Origin: Fervidibacter sinensis
GTDB lineage: Bacteria; Armatimonadota; Fervidibacteria; Fervidibacterales; Fervidibacteraceae
Length of the DNA: 64,000 nucleotides
Direction: 5' to 3' (one strand)
Assembly: GCA_032161045.1 (NCBI GenBank)
Contig: JAVHTH010000015.1
In this document: positions 34,601 through 42,754 of the stretch, piece by piece
How positions within the stretch are numbered: position 1 is the first letter of the stretch
Layout of the letters: each line of letters opens with the position of its first letter
Notes under the pieces: model-generated
Database searches by the model: none
The model's input: the letters and a program-made list of their open reading frames with translations, nothing else
What the model was told of the DNA's origin: nothing
Position numbers and translations under genes: made by a program

Positions 34601-35922
34601 CCAAGTCTTCGCTGCCACTGTTTTGCTGCGGGCAAAAACGAAAACGCTTGTGCCAACCGCTCTTGCAGATCTACGACCCGCTTTCGGCTTTCAAGCCAGC
34701 GTCGGTATTTGTCAAGGGATGGCAGCGTCCAAGGCTTGACTTTCATTGGTCGTCCGTCGCGGTCAAGGAGCGGATTACGCTCAAAGTATTCCACGCACCA
34801 CTTCACTACATCACGAAGTGTGAGCAAATTTCGCGTGCTCGTCGCAATTTGAATGACAATGGGGCGTGGGGCGTGGGACGCGGGGCGGGAAAAACCTCGT
34901 CCCCCGTCCCTCGTCCCCCGCCCCGCTGCAATAGCGGCAAGAGTTGTGTTCACAACGAAATCGCAGGGGATTAAATCAACGACGCAATCAGGGTCGCCGG
35001 GGAAGTCAATAAGTTGGCGCTTTGCGAAACCGATAATGAGCGGGTCAGCCATCCGTTGGTTTTCAATCCAACCCGGTTCGGGTTCACGCAGTGTGCTTTC
35101 AATGATTGCGGGGCGCAAAATGAGCGTCGGAATATCGTCGCAGTTTTTGACCAAAAGCCGCTCGCCGAGCCATTTCGTGTAGGTGTAGGTGTCATTGAAA
35201 CCGCGAGACTTTGCGCGGTTCATGCCTTCTTCAACCATGCTCTCGCGAACTGCTCGTTCGCGAATCGGCGGCGGTGTGTCATCATCACCAGCGTGTTCTT
35301 CAACATCCCGGCAAAGTTGAAGCAACTCAGCGATCTCCTCGTCAATTCCTGTTGGGTCAGGCGGTTCTTCGGGGACAACGCCTTCACGAATCCCACAGAC
35401 ATAGCAGGTGGATATGTGGGCGAAAATTGGAGCAGGCTTACCTTGTCGCTCTCGCAGTTCCTTCCCTCGCTTCGCCAGTTCCAAAACCCGCAAAACGCCC
35501 AACGCGTTCAAATTCAGTGCTCTGTCAAGCCGTTCGTCAAATGAGACAACTGCGGCGCTGTTGATGATGACATCGGTTTCGGCGGCGACAGCGTCAAAAG
35601 CCTCTTCGTCCAGACCGAGACGGTCAAAAGTCAAATCACCCTCCAGCACGGTCACTTTCTCGGAGATGAAGTTATCAAATCGGTCTTGATAGCGACGGCG
35701 CAATGTGGTGAAAATAGCAGAGCGGTAAAACTCCTGTCTCATCCGCTCCTCGGCACTGAGCCACGAACCGTCGGGCAACCGCTTGCCCCGCACCAGCAAG
35801 TAAATGCGCCGAACTCCAGGCAAAGTCCGCAGCACTTTTTCAACCAATGCTTTGCCCAGAAAACCCGTTGCACCCGTGATCAACAGCGTTTTGCCGCAGT
35901 AAAACTCACGAACCCAACCCAT
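31621..35922 (-). CDS. Four-part enzyme: fatty acyl reductase, acyl-activating ligase, carrier protein, acyltransferase
   Basis: About 1433 residues from ATG 35922 (GTG 35937 is an alternative). Order: (1) NAD(P)-binding FAR/male-sterility domain, GATGFLG (~17-23), Tyr-Lys pair in TYTKWLGE (~245); (2) AMP-dependent ligase (~535-1010) with VTGPTVEPRGAMLTH, EGYGLTEASPV and ITGRVKD; (3) carrier domain (~1110-1185) with LGIDSLL, Ser for phosphopantetheine; (4) PlsC-type acyltransferase (~1225-1420) with NHTSHMD (HX4D) and FPEGTRS. One chain could activate a fatty acid, tether it, reduce it to aldehyde/alcohol and acylate an acceptor. This suggests wax-ester or ether-lipid chemistry; similar domain sets are reported for myxobacterial ether-lipid enzyme ElbD (from memory). 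Three GC-rich repeats lie in frame within it (32627-32690, 34251-34280, 34861-34925). Cytoplasmic, probably membrane-associated. Confidence 0.88.
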   Translation of the reverse strand: MGWVREFYCGKTLLITGATGFLGKALVEKVLRTLPGVRRIYLLVRGKRLPDGSWLSAEERMRQEFYRSAIFTTLRRRYQDRFDNFISEKVTVLEGDLTFDRLGLDEEAFDAVAAETDVIINSAAVVSFDERLDRALNLNALGVLRVLELAKRGKELRERQGKPAPIFAHISTCYVCGIREGVVPEEPPDPTGIDEEIAELLQLCRDVEEHAGDDDTPPPIRERAVRESMVEEGMNRAKSRGFNDTYTYTKWLGERLLVKNCDDIPTLILRPAIIESTLREPEPGWIENQRMADPLIIGFAKRQLIDFPGDPDCVVDLIPCDFVVNTTLAAIAAGRGTRDGGRGFSRPASHAPRPIVIQIATSTRNLLTLRDVVKWCVEYFERNPLLDRDGRPMKVKPWTLPSLDKYRRWLESRKRVVDLQERLAQAFSFLPAAKQWQRRLGVVKSGLERLEYFLGIYAPYTHFKASFATENMQRLWESMDEEDRSDFFFDVTTIDWRHYLQDVHIPGLKRHILRIAEDDGAADEIQTLPDLLAHTAARFPNKVALQQRGRGARDGGRGEWVRFTYGDLYRLAQMNAARLIALGVGHSDRVILCGENCPEWVIAYFSASCAGATVVPLDRQWRPEDIAEIAKFVEAKAAIVSDNFVNPIASALRDVGLDIPVLSFSELTEVPESPDTLPRHALHAPSPDDVASIIFVTGPTVEPRGAMLTHRNFISNLRAIVKVLPPMHNDHALSLLPLHHAFAFTGELLVAMWAGATITYPENLRSRTVMETMKEVGVTVLIGVPRVFQILHEAIHAEVRRRGKLAWLTFNLLKRFSLLVRNLTGRNIGRTLFAQVHRQFGGKLRALISGGAALPPHIFDDFTAMGFLLCEGYGLTEASPVVTVNPMHRPKRGSVGKPLPGVEVIIANPDEHGVGEILVRGPNVFVGYFRNPEATERMLRDGWLHTGDLGRFDRDGYLYITGRVKDVIVTAAGKNVYPEELERKFAGIAGVKELCVVGVWDEETMGERPHLVIVPEPQWASSPERLQEFEQRVRQEVQRRSQSLPSYQRIAQIHIVTEDLPRTVALAPDRTAIRTIITGRGTRDEGRGILRPTPHVPRPIGSLVEQLASLISHLTKQPKERIAETTRLDELGIDSLLRVELTALLETRFRISLPESAIAEAQTVGELAELLAERLGGAVPEVAMPENGAALLVTRLLQPEIRKEAERWMRETKFQRWVRRLTRKLLTRVYERWFEFEASGLENLPLSGPFIIAANHTSHMDAGAVMVALGERAENLFVLGARDYFFNTRLKGWFFHTFLRVVPFDRTVNPLEGLRIAAAILQAGYPLLIFPEGTRSVTGKLQPFKPGLGLLAIETGVPVVPALIEGTFEALPKGRFLPRKSKIRVTFGEPVRVEMFVAAKQFSAKATPKERRELYQQFTDEVRKRIEQLQSSQ
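32627..32690. repeat. GC-rich repeat copy C, in frame, before the carrier domain
   Basis: A 64-base run made of GGGGCGTGGGACGC and GTCCCTCGTCCCG-type units around an A/T-rich centre (CAAAATTCC), forming an imperfect palindrome. On the coding strand it reads GRGTRDEGRG...HVPRPI in the linker between ligase and carrier domains. Nearly the same 22 residues recur at 34861-34925. Confidence 0.75.
34251..34280. repeat. GC-rich repeat copy B, half length, in frame
   Basis: CTCGTCCCCCGTCCCTCGCC followed by CCTCGCCCCC, matching the right half of copies A and C. On the coding strand it gives RGRGARDGGRGEW near the start of the ligase domain, in a loop before the WVRFTYGDLYR segment. Confidence 0.65.
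34861..34925. repeat. GC-rich repeat copy A, in frame, in the reductase region
   Basis: 65 bases: GGGGCGTGGGGCGTGGGACG, then further G-rich units, GGGAAAAACC, then CTCGTCCCCCGTCCCTCGTC and CCCCGCCCC. It is an imperfect palindrome. On the coding strand it reads GRGTRDGGRG...HAPRPI, inserted between the FAR nucleotide-binding part (NTTLAAIAA) and the next strand (IVIQIATST). It matches copy C at about 15 of 22 residues. Confidence 0.75.
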
Positions 35923-36195
35923 CTTGCACTCAATCACTCCCTATCGGCTTGTAGAAGTTGGCTCAATTTCGTGAAGTCAAATCTGCAACGAAAGTCTTTG
36001 CTTGCCACTCGCTAATCCGCTGACGCTGCTTATTTTTGCACTCAGGTTGCGTTGCCGACACATTGGTTTTCCAACCGACGCAAAAGCACTAAGTGACCGT
36101 GGGACTGCTTCCAAGGTGCTTCCATTGCCCTTTACAAACGAGAGAAAGTGTGGCATAAACTTCACGGCTTCCAAGAAGAGAGGAGGCGAGCAACT

Positions 36196-38136
36196 ATGTG
36201 GCGGGTTTGCCGCTGGTCAATTTGCGCGCTTGGGTTGCGATGGGGTCTCATTGGAGCATTGATGGCAACGATGGTTGTGAGTGGATGGGCACAAAGTTCC
36301 GATGGGACGCCGATGGTGGTCTTCCTTGAACCCACTGAAGGAGCAACCATTCCCGCAGATTTGGACTCAATCCAAATTCGCTTCCGCCTAATCAGCCCCG
36401 ACAACACGAACCTGATGAGGTATCAACCGTTTGTCAATGGTCTGCCCGGTAACGAGCCAATTCCCATTGACCCACCAAGCCCGCAGGTTGAGTTGACAAT
36501 TTTGTGGCGTGGGGTTAAGCAATTTCCCGACGGCACTCACATCATCACAATCAAGGTTGTGGATGCTAAAGGGCGAGAAGGGATGGGTTCATTGACGCTC
36601 TACAAGGGTCGTGACTCTACCAAACCGACAGCCGAAATCCTTCACCCCAAGAGTGGTGACACCCTTCGCGGTCAAGTCCCGATTTTGATCCGTGTCAGTG
36701 ACGACAGAGGTGTGAGGAGCATCACCGTCAACGCGACTCAAAGGGAAACTTCAAAGACCCAAACAATCTACATGGCGGCTGGCAACTACGGTAGGTTCAT
36801 GGAAGTCCGTGTGACTTGGGACACAACCCAAAAACATCCGGAAACAAAAGAGGATTTGTTCCCTGACGGCGTTTACCTGCTCCAAGCGAAAGTTCGCGAT
36901 CAAGAAGGCAATGAGGGAGTTTCAAACGAAGTCTTAGTTATCGTGCAGAACAAAGTGGCTCAGCCGGTAATTTCACAAGTTTCACCCGGGCAGACAACAA
37001 GAGGCGGTGCTGCTGCTTCGATTTTGTCCCCCGAAACTTCGCTTGTCCCTGAAATTTCGGCACCATTGACAACTCCCCAACTCCATGTCCCGACAGGAGA
37101 AAGCAAACCAGCAACGGTAGAGGGGATGAGGAGTGTTCCCCCAACTCACCAATCTCCCATTCAAGTTGCGATGGCGACTTTAACCCCACAACCTCGCTTG
37201 ACAGTTGCACTCCCGACAGGAGAAGCCGCAGGACAAAGGGTAACCAGCGAGCCCACTTTGGGCAAATCTGAATTGCCCTCTCCTCAAGTTGTCGGAGTGG
37301 TTCCAACGAGCACACGACCGAGTTTAAGTGTCGCACAAGGCGAGGGCAAAATTACTCCAACGCATTTGACTTCGCAGCCAATTACTCCATCAACCGCGAT
37401 GAGCCCACAAATCGCACCTATTGGACGAGCACCAGTAAGTGCCCCTGCTGGGCAAATGAGACTGGTGGTCGCATCGCTTCCACCATCGCCACGAACACTG
37501 CAACGGGCACCGGAAATTTCTGAGGCGCCGAAAATTGCCACTCCAGCATCAACGCCGCGACTCCCTGCACCTGAAACACCAACGCAAAGGGAAACGGCAA
37601 AGCGAATTTCTCGCCAAACAGTTTCATTGCAACCCGCTCATAGTTTCCGATACACAGTGATTGCTGGCGATACGCTTTATGGCTTAGCGGAGCGATTTGG
37701 TATCTCCGTTCAAGAACTGGCAGCAGCGAACGGGTTGCCAGAGAACGCACCGTTGCGCATCGGTCAGCGCTTAATCATACCCGCCCGTCCTGTAACTGTT
37801 CTCGTTGACGGTAAACCTGCTGAATGCGAAGTTCCCGCATTCATTCGCGGTGGTATCGCTGTGGGTTCCTTCAGAGCAGTCGTGGAAGCAAGTGGTGGGA
37901 TTGTTGGATGGAACAATGAGCGCAAACAGGCAATAGCCAATTTGGGTTCTCTCAGCCTCGTGGCTACCGTTGGCAAGAGCGTTTTGGAAGTCAACGGTGA
38001 GCAAGTGCCCTTGTCAATTGCTCCCTTCCTCTTGCGCAATCGCGTTTTCCTGCCGTTGCGCGAGTTGGGAACTGCTCTGGGCAAGGAAGTGCGATGGGAG
38101 AAAGGGACTTTGTTGATGGAGCCATTGAGGAAGTGA
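36196..38136 (+). CDS. Secreted Ig-like, LysM and copper-amine-oxidase-N domain protein
   Basis: 646 residues from ATG 36196, with GGAGG nine bases upstream. A signal peptide (to about 33) is followed by two Ig-like/FN3-type beta domains (35-~260; ...TAEILHPKSGDTLRGQVPI). A long Pro/Ser/Thr-rich linker (~265-470) leads to a LysM domain (FRYTVIAGDTLYGLAERFG...LRIGQRLIIPA, ~485-530) and a copper amine oxidase N-terminal-like domain (533-646; FLPLRELGTALGKEVRW). LysM binds peptidoglycan or chitin-like sugars. The layout suggests a cell-wall-anchored surface protein. Function unknown. Divergent from the megaenzyme gene. Confidence 0.85.
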   Translation: MWRVCRWSICALGLRWGLIGALMATMVVSGWAQSSDGTPMVVFLEPTEGATIPADLDSIQIRFRLISPDNTNLMRYQPFVNGLPGNEPIPIDPPSPQVELTILWRGVKQFPDGTHIITIKVVDAKGREGMGSLTLYKGRDSTKPTAEILHPKSGDTLRGQVPILIRVSDDRGVRSITVNATQRETSKTQTIYMAAGNYGRFMEVRVTWDTTQKHPETKEDLFPDGVYLLQAKVRDQEGNEGVSNEVLVIVQNKVAQPVISQVSPGQTTRGGAAASILSPETSLVPEISAPLTTPQLHVPTGESKPATVEGMRSVPPTHQSPIQVAMATLTPQPRLTVALPTGEAAGQRVTSEPTLGKSELPSPQVVGVVPTSTRPSLSVAQGEGKITPTHLTSQPITPSTAMSPQIAPIGRAPVSAPAGQMRLVVASLPPSPRTLQRAPEISEAPKIATPASTPRLPAPETPTQRETAKRISRQTVSLQPAHSFRYTVIAGDTLYGLAERFGISVQELAAANGLPENAPLRIGQRLIIPARPVTVLVDGKPAECEVPAFIRGGIAVGSFRAVVEASGGIVGWNNERKQAIANLGSLSLVATVGKSVLEVNGEQVPLSIAPFLLRNRVFLPLRELGTALGKEVRWEKGTLLMEPLRK

Positions 38137-38185
38137 AAAGTTTCTCGGTGTGTGAATGCGTCTGATCACTCCGTTTTTGGAGAAA

Positions 38186-38228
38186 AACGCCCCGTCTGAG
38201 TTAAACCTCGGCGGGGCGTTAATTTTTT
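38186..38228 (+). terminator. Strong rho-independent terminator
   Basis: AACGCCCCG (38186-38194) and CGGGGCGTT (38212-38220) make a 9-bp GC-rich stem, partly extended inward by CTGAG/CTCGG. It is followed by AATTTTTT (38221-38228). It lies 50 bases after the stop of the LysM protein gene and separates it from the histidine kinase gene. Confidence 0.9.
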
Positions 38229-38333
38229 GCTCAAAAGGGGCAACTCAACTGCGTGATTTTTACCCTTGCCTTCTCAAATTGCTTGTGTCACAGTAAAGGC
38301 ATCTGCCTTGCTTGTCAAGGAGGCAGCAGGGAA

Positions 38334-39812
38334 ATGGGGAAGGTGGAGGAATTGCTGAACTCGTTAGATGCGATCGTTTGGGAGTGGGATGTTCAAGCGA
38401 AGCGTTTCACGCTTGTTAGCCAGCAAGCGGAGCGCATCTTGGGCTACCCATTACGCCAATGGGAAACGGAAAGCGAGTTTTGGGTTGCTCACCTTCATCC
38501 AGAGGACAGGGAACGAATGGTTGCTTTCCGCGAGCGCCTCCTTTGCGAGAAGCCAGAACAATCATCCGTTGACTATCGTATGGTCACCGCTGACGGACGC
38601 ACCATATGGTTGCGTGAAAGGGTGACCATCGTGGTTGAAGACGATAGAGTCACAAAATTGCGAGGGATAGCAATGGACATCACCGAAGCGAAGGAAGCAG
38701 AAGAACGATTTTTTAAAGCCTTCCACGGCAGCCTGACGGCGATGGCAATCATGACCCAAGAGGACAAGAAGTTTTTTGAAGTCAACGACCAGTTTACTGC
38801 GTTAACGGGATACGACCGAAATGAGTTGCTTGGGCAAACAGCGGAGAAACTTGACCTATGGTTGCCAACCCCTGATAGGGAGGAGAAGTTGGAGCAATTG
38901 GAAAGTCAAGGCGAAGTGCGCGAGTGGGAGAAAAAGTTGCGGTGCAAAGACGGCAGCATCCGCGATGTCTTGACATCAATCGTCGTCATTGAACTCGGGG
39001 GAAAACCTTGTTTGCTTTTCAACCTCTTGGACATCACTGAACGCAAGCGAGCGGAAGCGATTTTGCGAAATTCAAGGGACGCCCTTGAATTGCAGGTGCG
39101 GGAACGAACTGCTGATATGGAAGCGTTCATCTACGCTGTTTCCCACGACTTGCGAGCACCCTTGATGGCGCTTGAAGGGTTTGCTCAAGCGCTGCTGGAA
39201 GATTATGCCGAACGATTGAACGACACGGGTCAAGATTATTGCCGACGAATTGTCAATGCCGCTCGCAAGATGGACCAACTCATCAGCGCATTGCTTGACT
39301 ACGGTCGGCTCAGTTACCGAGAATTGATGCTTGGAGAAGTATCGTTGGAGAAAGTGGTTGATGATGCCCTTCAACTGCTGGAGGATTACTTGACCGAAAG
39401 GGGCGCAGGAGTTACAGTTTCCCCGCCTTTGCCTAAAGTCGTCGGTCACCATGCGCTTTTGGTTCAGATTCTCGTCAACCTTATAACAAATGCGGTCAAG
39501 TTCACATCTTCAGACCGAAAACCGAAAGTCCAAATTTGGGTTGAGAAGCGAAACGGGAAAGTCCGACTTTGGGTTGAAGACAACGGGATTGGAATCCCTA
39601 AGGAACATCAGGAGCGAATTTTCAGACCGTTCACTCGCCTCCATCCTGAAACCGAATACCCGGGCGTTGGGATCGGTTTGGCTATAGTGAAACGCGGAAT
39701 TGAACGAATGGGTGGGAAAGTCGGTGTCATTTCGGAACTTGGGAAAGGCAGCAAATTCTGGATTGAACTGAGAGCAGCATCAAACCCCTCACCATTGCAA
39801 TTGCAAAACTAA
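38334..39812 (+). CDS. PAS-PAS sensor histidine kinase
   Basis: 493 residues from ATG 38334. Two PAS/PAC sensor domains (about 8-125 and 130-250; AIVWEWDVQAKRF, VDYRMVTADGRTIWLRERV, IFxxxDxxFTALTGYDRNELLG), then HisKA with the phosphorylated His in AVSHDLRAPLMALEGF, and an HATPase_c domain with N box (ILVNLITNAVKF), VEDNGIGI and PGVGIGLAIVK. No membrane segment, so a cytosolic sensor. The hybrid kinase gene follows 109 bases downstream and may form a phosphorelay with it. Confidence 0.92.
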   Translation: MGKVEELLNSLDAIVWEWDVQAKRFTLVSQQAERILGYPLRQWETESEFWVAHLHPEDRERMVAFRERLLCEKPEQSSVDYRMVTADGRTIWLRERVTIVVEDDRVTKLRGIAMDITEAKEAEERFFKAFHGSLTAMAIMTQEDKKFFEVNDQFTALTGYDRNELLGQTAEKLDLWLPTPDREEKLEQLESQGEVREWEKKLRCKDGSIRDVLTSIVVIELGGKPCLLFNLLDITERKRAEAILRNSRDALELQVRERTADMEAFIYAVSHDLRAPLMALEGFAQALLEDYAERLNDTGQDYCRRIVNAARKMDQLISALLDYGRLSYRELMLGEVSLEKVVDDALQLLEDYLTERGAGVTVSPPLPKVVGHHALLVQILVNLITNAVKFTSSDRKPKVQIWVEKRNGKVRLWVEDNGIGIPKEHQERIFRPFTRLHPETEYPGVGIGLAIVKRGIERMGGKVGVISELGKGSKFWIELRAASNPSPLQLQN

Positions 39813-39921
39813 TTTGTAGCAGTCAACGAGCAACCGAGTTACACTTGGTGATGCGGCGATAGGACGGTGTGAGTTGCTCGTTAAGTTCAGGACGGGTCGG
39901 CGAAAGGGGCGATCAAAATTG

Positions 39922-42156
39922 ATGCGCCCTTTGCATGTGGTGCTCGTTGACGATAACCCTGACGACCGAGAAATAGTTGCCCGCTACCTTCAGCGGGAGT
40001 TCCCTGAACTACGAATAACCCATGTCGCTACCCCAGAAGACTTTGAGGCTGTCCTTAGGGAGTGCAATTTTGACATCCTCATCACCGACTACCAACTTCA
40101 CTGGACCGACGGTCTCAGTGTCCTGAAAAGGGTTAAATCTTGTTGCCCCGATTGTCCAGTTATCATGTTCACGGGAACGGGAAGCGAAGAGATTGCTGTT
40201 GAAGCGATGAAAGCGGGACTTGACGATTATGTAGTCAAGACCACAAGGCACTTGCCCAGACTGGTTGCCTCAGTCCGGACAGCAATTGAACGAGCGGAAG
40301 AGAGAGTCAAAGCAAGGGAAATAGAACAACGCTATCGGCAACTTTTCACAAGTTTGCCTGTGGGAGTTTTCCGAGCCTTGGTTGATGGACGATGGATAGA
40401 CGCTAATCCCGCAATGTTGAAGATTTTGAAGGCTGCATCTTTTGACGCTTTATCCCATCATTCCTTTTGGCACCTTTTCGCCAACGCCCCAGACCGAGAA
40501 GAAGCGTTTCGCCAACTGTTTGACAGCGGGCAAATCAGTTTACCCCAGATTTTGCTCCGCAGCCTTGACGGTTCAACTTTTTGGGCACGAATGGACGCAG
40601 CATTAACTCGTGATACGAGCGGAAATCTCCGATGGATTGACGGTGTTTTGATGGACATAACCCCTTTGGTCATTGCCGAGAGGGAACAGGCTCAAATTAC
40701 ATCCATTCTGCAAACTTTGGTTGACAATTTGCCTGAAGGTATTGCCCTCCTTGACGAAAACTGGTATGTCGTGATGTGTAACCCCAAAGCCGAAAGCATG
40801 CTTGCAAGGTTAGGGCACCAAAGGCATTTGCCATTAGCGATTATCGCTGGTCGCCCAATTGGTGAGTTCCTTCGTGCTTCACCGCGAGGTTTGTGGCACG
40901 AACTTGTCGTGAATGACCGAATTTACGAAATCGCCCTCTATCCAGCATCCAACCAACACCGAATCTTGGTTCTGAGAGATGTCACGAGCGAGAGGGACAT
41001 AAGGCGGAGATTGGAAATCCAAGAGAGGCTTGCCGCTGTCGGTGAATTGGCTGCAGGGCTTGCCCACGACTTTAACAACATACTGTCAAGCATAGTCGGT
41101 GAGGCTGAACTTTTGTCAATGAGAGGGGATTTGCAGCCAGAAGTTAAGGAGTTTGTGAACACGGTCATCGTTCAAGGTGAGCGTTCGGCAACCCTTATCC
41201 GCAAAATCCTTGACTTCAGCAAAAGAACCACATCTGAATTGCGTCCAACAGATATGGCTTCTTTCCTTCAAGACTGCCTGAACTTTCTCCGCCGCATCCT
41301 CCCAGAAAACATCAGTGTGGTTGTGGACATTCCACCTGACACCTATGTCGCAAAAATTGACATAGTGCAAATGCAACAGGTCATCACCAACTTGGTTGTC
41401 AACGCCCGAGACGCTATGCCTGACGGAGGAGAGTTGAGGCTCGGTTTGAGGAAATTGACTGTCAGTGAAAATGACCGCCCACCTGTGCCGACAATGGAGC
41501 CCGGTGAGTGGATTGCAATTAGCGTATCTGATACAGGCATTGGGATCAAACCGGAGCACCTGCCACACATTTTTGAACCGTTCTTCACGACGAAAGAAAC
41601 TGGGACGGGGTTAGGACTTGCTCAGGTCTACGGGATCATTTCTCAGCATGGTGGCTGCATTGATGTTCAAAGCGAGGTTGGGAAAGGTTCAACATTCACG
41701 GTCTACTTGCCTTCCATCGCTGCGGAAGTGGAAACCCCAAGTTCCGATGAAGCACTGAATGTCCCGATGGGGAACAACGAACTGATTTTGGTTGCCGAAG
41801 ACGATGACGGGGTTCGGCTCGTCATCCACAGGATGCTTGAGCGGCTCAACTATCGCGCGCTCGTCGCTCGCGACGGAATAGAGGCACTCAAACTTTACGA
41901 ACTACACAGCGATGACATTGCACTCGTCTTGACTGATTTGGTGATGCCTGCGATGGGAGGGGACCGATTGATCGGTGAATTGAGGCGTCGTAACCCAGAT
42001 GTAAGAATCGTGGTCATGTCTGGATACCTGTTGGGGGAGGAGCAAAAGTTCATCCAAGCGCCCAACATTTACGGTTGGCTTCAAAAACCGCCACGATTTC
42101 AAAACTTGGCTAAAGTGATTCACGAGGCATTGAAATCGCCGTTGAGGCAGACATGA
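39922..42156 (+). CDS. Hybrid kinase: receiver, PAS, histidine kinase, receiver
   Basis: About 744 residues from ATG 39922. N-terminal receiver (HVVLVDDNPDDRE, with phosphoacceptor Asp in ILITDYQLHW), two PAS-like domains (~135-370), HisKA (AAVGELAAGLAHDFNNILSSI), HATPase_c (ITNLVVNARDAMPDGG, DTGIGI, GTGLGLAQVYGI), and a C-terminal receiver (LVAEDDDGVRLVI, LVLTDLVMPAMGG). There is no DNA-binding or enzymatic output domain, so the output must be through protein partners or a further regulator. Follows the PAS kinase gene on the same strand. Confidence 0.92.
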   Translation: MRPLHVVLVDDNPDDREIVARYLQREFPELRITHVATPEDFEAVLRECNFDILITDYQLHWTDGLSVLKRVKSCCPDCPVIMFTGTGSEEIAVEAMKAGLDDYVVKTTRHLPRLVASVRTAIERAEERVKAREIEQRYRQLFTSLPVGVFRALVDGRWIDANPAMLKILKAASFDALSHHSFWHLFANAPDREEAFRQLFDSGQISLPQILLRSLDGSTFWARMDAALTRDTSGNLRWIDGVLMDITPLVIAEREQAQITSILQTLVDNLPEGIALLDENWYVVMCNPKAESMLARLGHQRHLPLAIIAGRPIGEFLRASPRGLWHELVVNDRIYEIALYPASNQHRILVLRDVTSERDIRRRLEIQERLAAVGELAAGLAHDFNNILSSIVGEAELLSMRGDLQPEVKEFVNTVIVQGERSATLIRKILDFSKRTTSELRPTDMASFLQDCLNFLRRILPENISVVVDIPPDTYVAKIDIVQMQQVITNLVVNARDAMPDGGELRLGLRKLTVSENDRPPVPTMEPGEWIAISVSDTGIGIKPEHLPHIFEPFFTTKETGTGLGLAQVYGIISQHGGCIDVQSEVGKGSTFTVYLPSIAAEVETPSSDEALNVPMGNNELILVAEDDDGVRLVIHRMLERLNYRALVARDGIEALKLYELHSDDIALVLTDLVMPAMGGDRLIGELRRRNPDVRIVVMSGYLLGEEQKFIQAPNIYGWLQKPPRFQNLAKVIHEALKSPLRQT

Positions 42157-42187
42157 CAAGCGAGGGAAACAAAACCCGTCTCGTGCA

Positions 42188-42748
42188 TTAACCGAACAAT
42201 TCGCCCACACGAATTTGAAAGTTAGGCAAGACATCCCCGCCATCTAAGGTTTCGTCCTCACGCAAAATCTGGATGTGGTTTGGAGGTGTGTAAACCGCGA
42301 CAGTTTTGCTTTCCGGGTCAACGACCCAAACCATTTTTGTCCCCGCCTGAAGATACTCAAGGGCTTTCCTTGCCAAGTCATGGGCAGTTTGCGTGCGAGA
42401 AACTATTTCAACGGCAAGGTCAGGTGCTCCCTCCCACCAGTCATCAGGCAAACCCTCTGGAGGGATGCGGTCTTTCAGGATAACTCCCACATCCGGACCT
42501 CTAAGCGTGTCTGGTTTTTGCTCCAAGATAAAGCCTGCATCATTGCAGACGACTTGACCGATAGGGTTTCTTTCCAGATAACGCATAAGGACGAAAACGA
42601 CTTTTGCGGTTACGAATCCGTGCCTTATAGTTGGTCTACTCATCGGGACAAACACCCCTCTCACCAACTCCCCCGGCTGCTCATCTGGGTTAAGTCGTTT
42701 GACCTCCTCAAGCGTCATTTTTTTCGTCTCAACTTGAACCTGCGCCAT
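42188..42748 (-). CDS. Uma2-family (DUF820) putative endonuclease
   Basis: 186 residues. The PD-(D/E)XK-like core is visible: RGPDVGVI, then APDLAVEIVSRTQTAHDLARKALEYLQAGTKMVWVVDP. The family is widespread in cyanobacteria, Armatimonadota and relatives, often in many copies, and its role is not settled. It follows the [2Fe-2S] gene by six bases on the same strand. Start ATG 42748. Confidence 0.85.
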   Translation of the reverse strand: MAQVQVETKKMTLEEVKRLNPDEQPGELVRGVFVPMSRPTIRHGFVTAKVVFVLMRYLERNPIGQVVCNDAGFILEQKPDTLRGPDVGVILKDRIPPEGLPDDWWEGAPDLAVEIVSRTQTAHDLARKALEYLQAGTKMVWVVDPESKTVAVYTPPNHIQILREDETLDGGDVLPNFQIRVGELFG

Positions 42749-42754
42749 CAGTCA

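Noticed and set aside
32620..34930. GC-rich repeats considered as CRISPR or minisatellite array
   Set aside because: The copies are far apart, in coding sequence, and not separated by equal-length spacers; no cas genes.
35930..35990. GCCGATAG on the minus strand before the megaenzyme gene, similar to a sigma-28 -10 box
   Set aside because: No TAAA-type -35 box lies at 10-12 bases upstream of it, unlike the flgM site.
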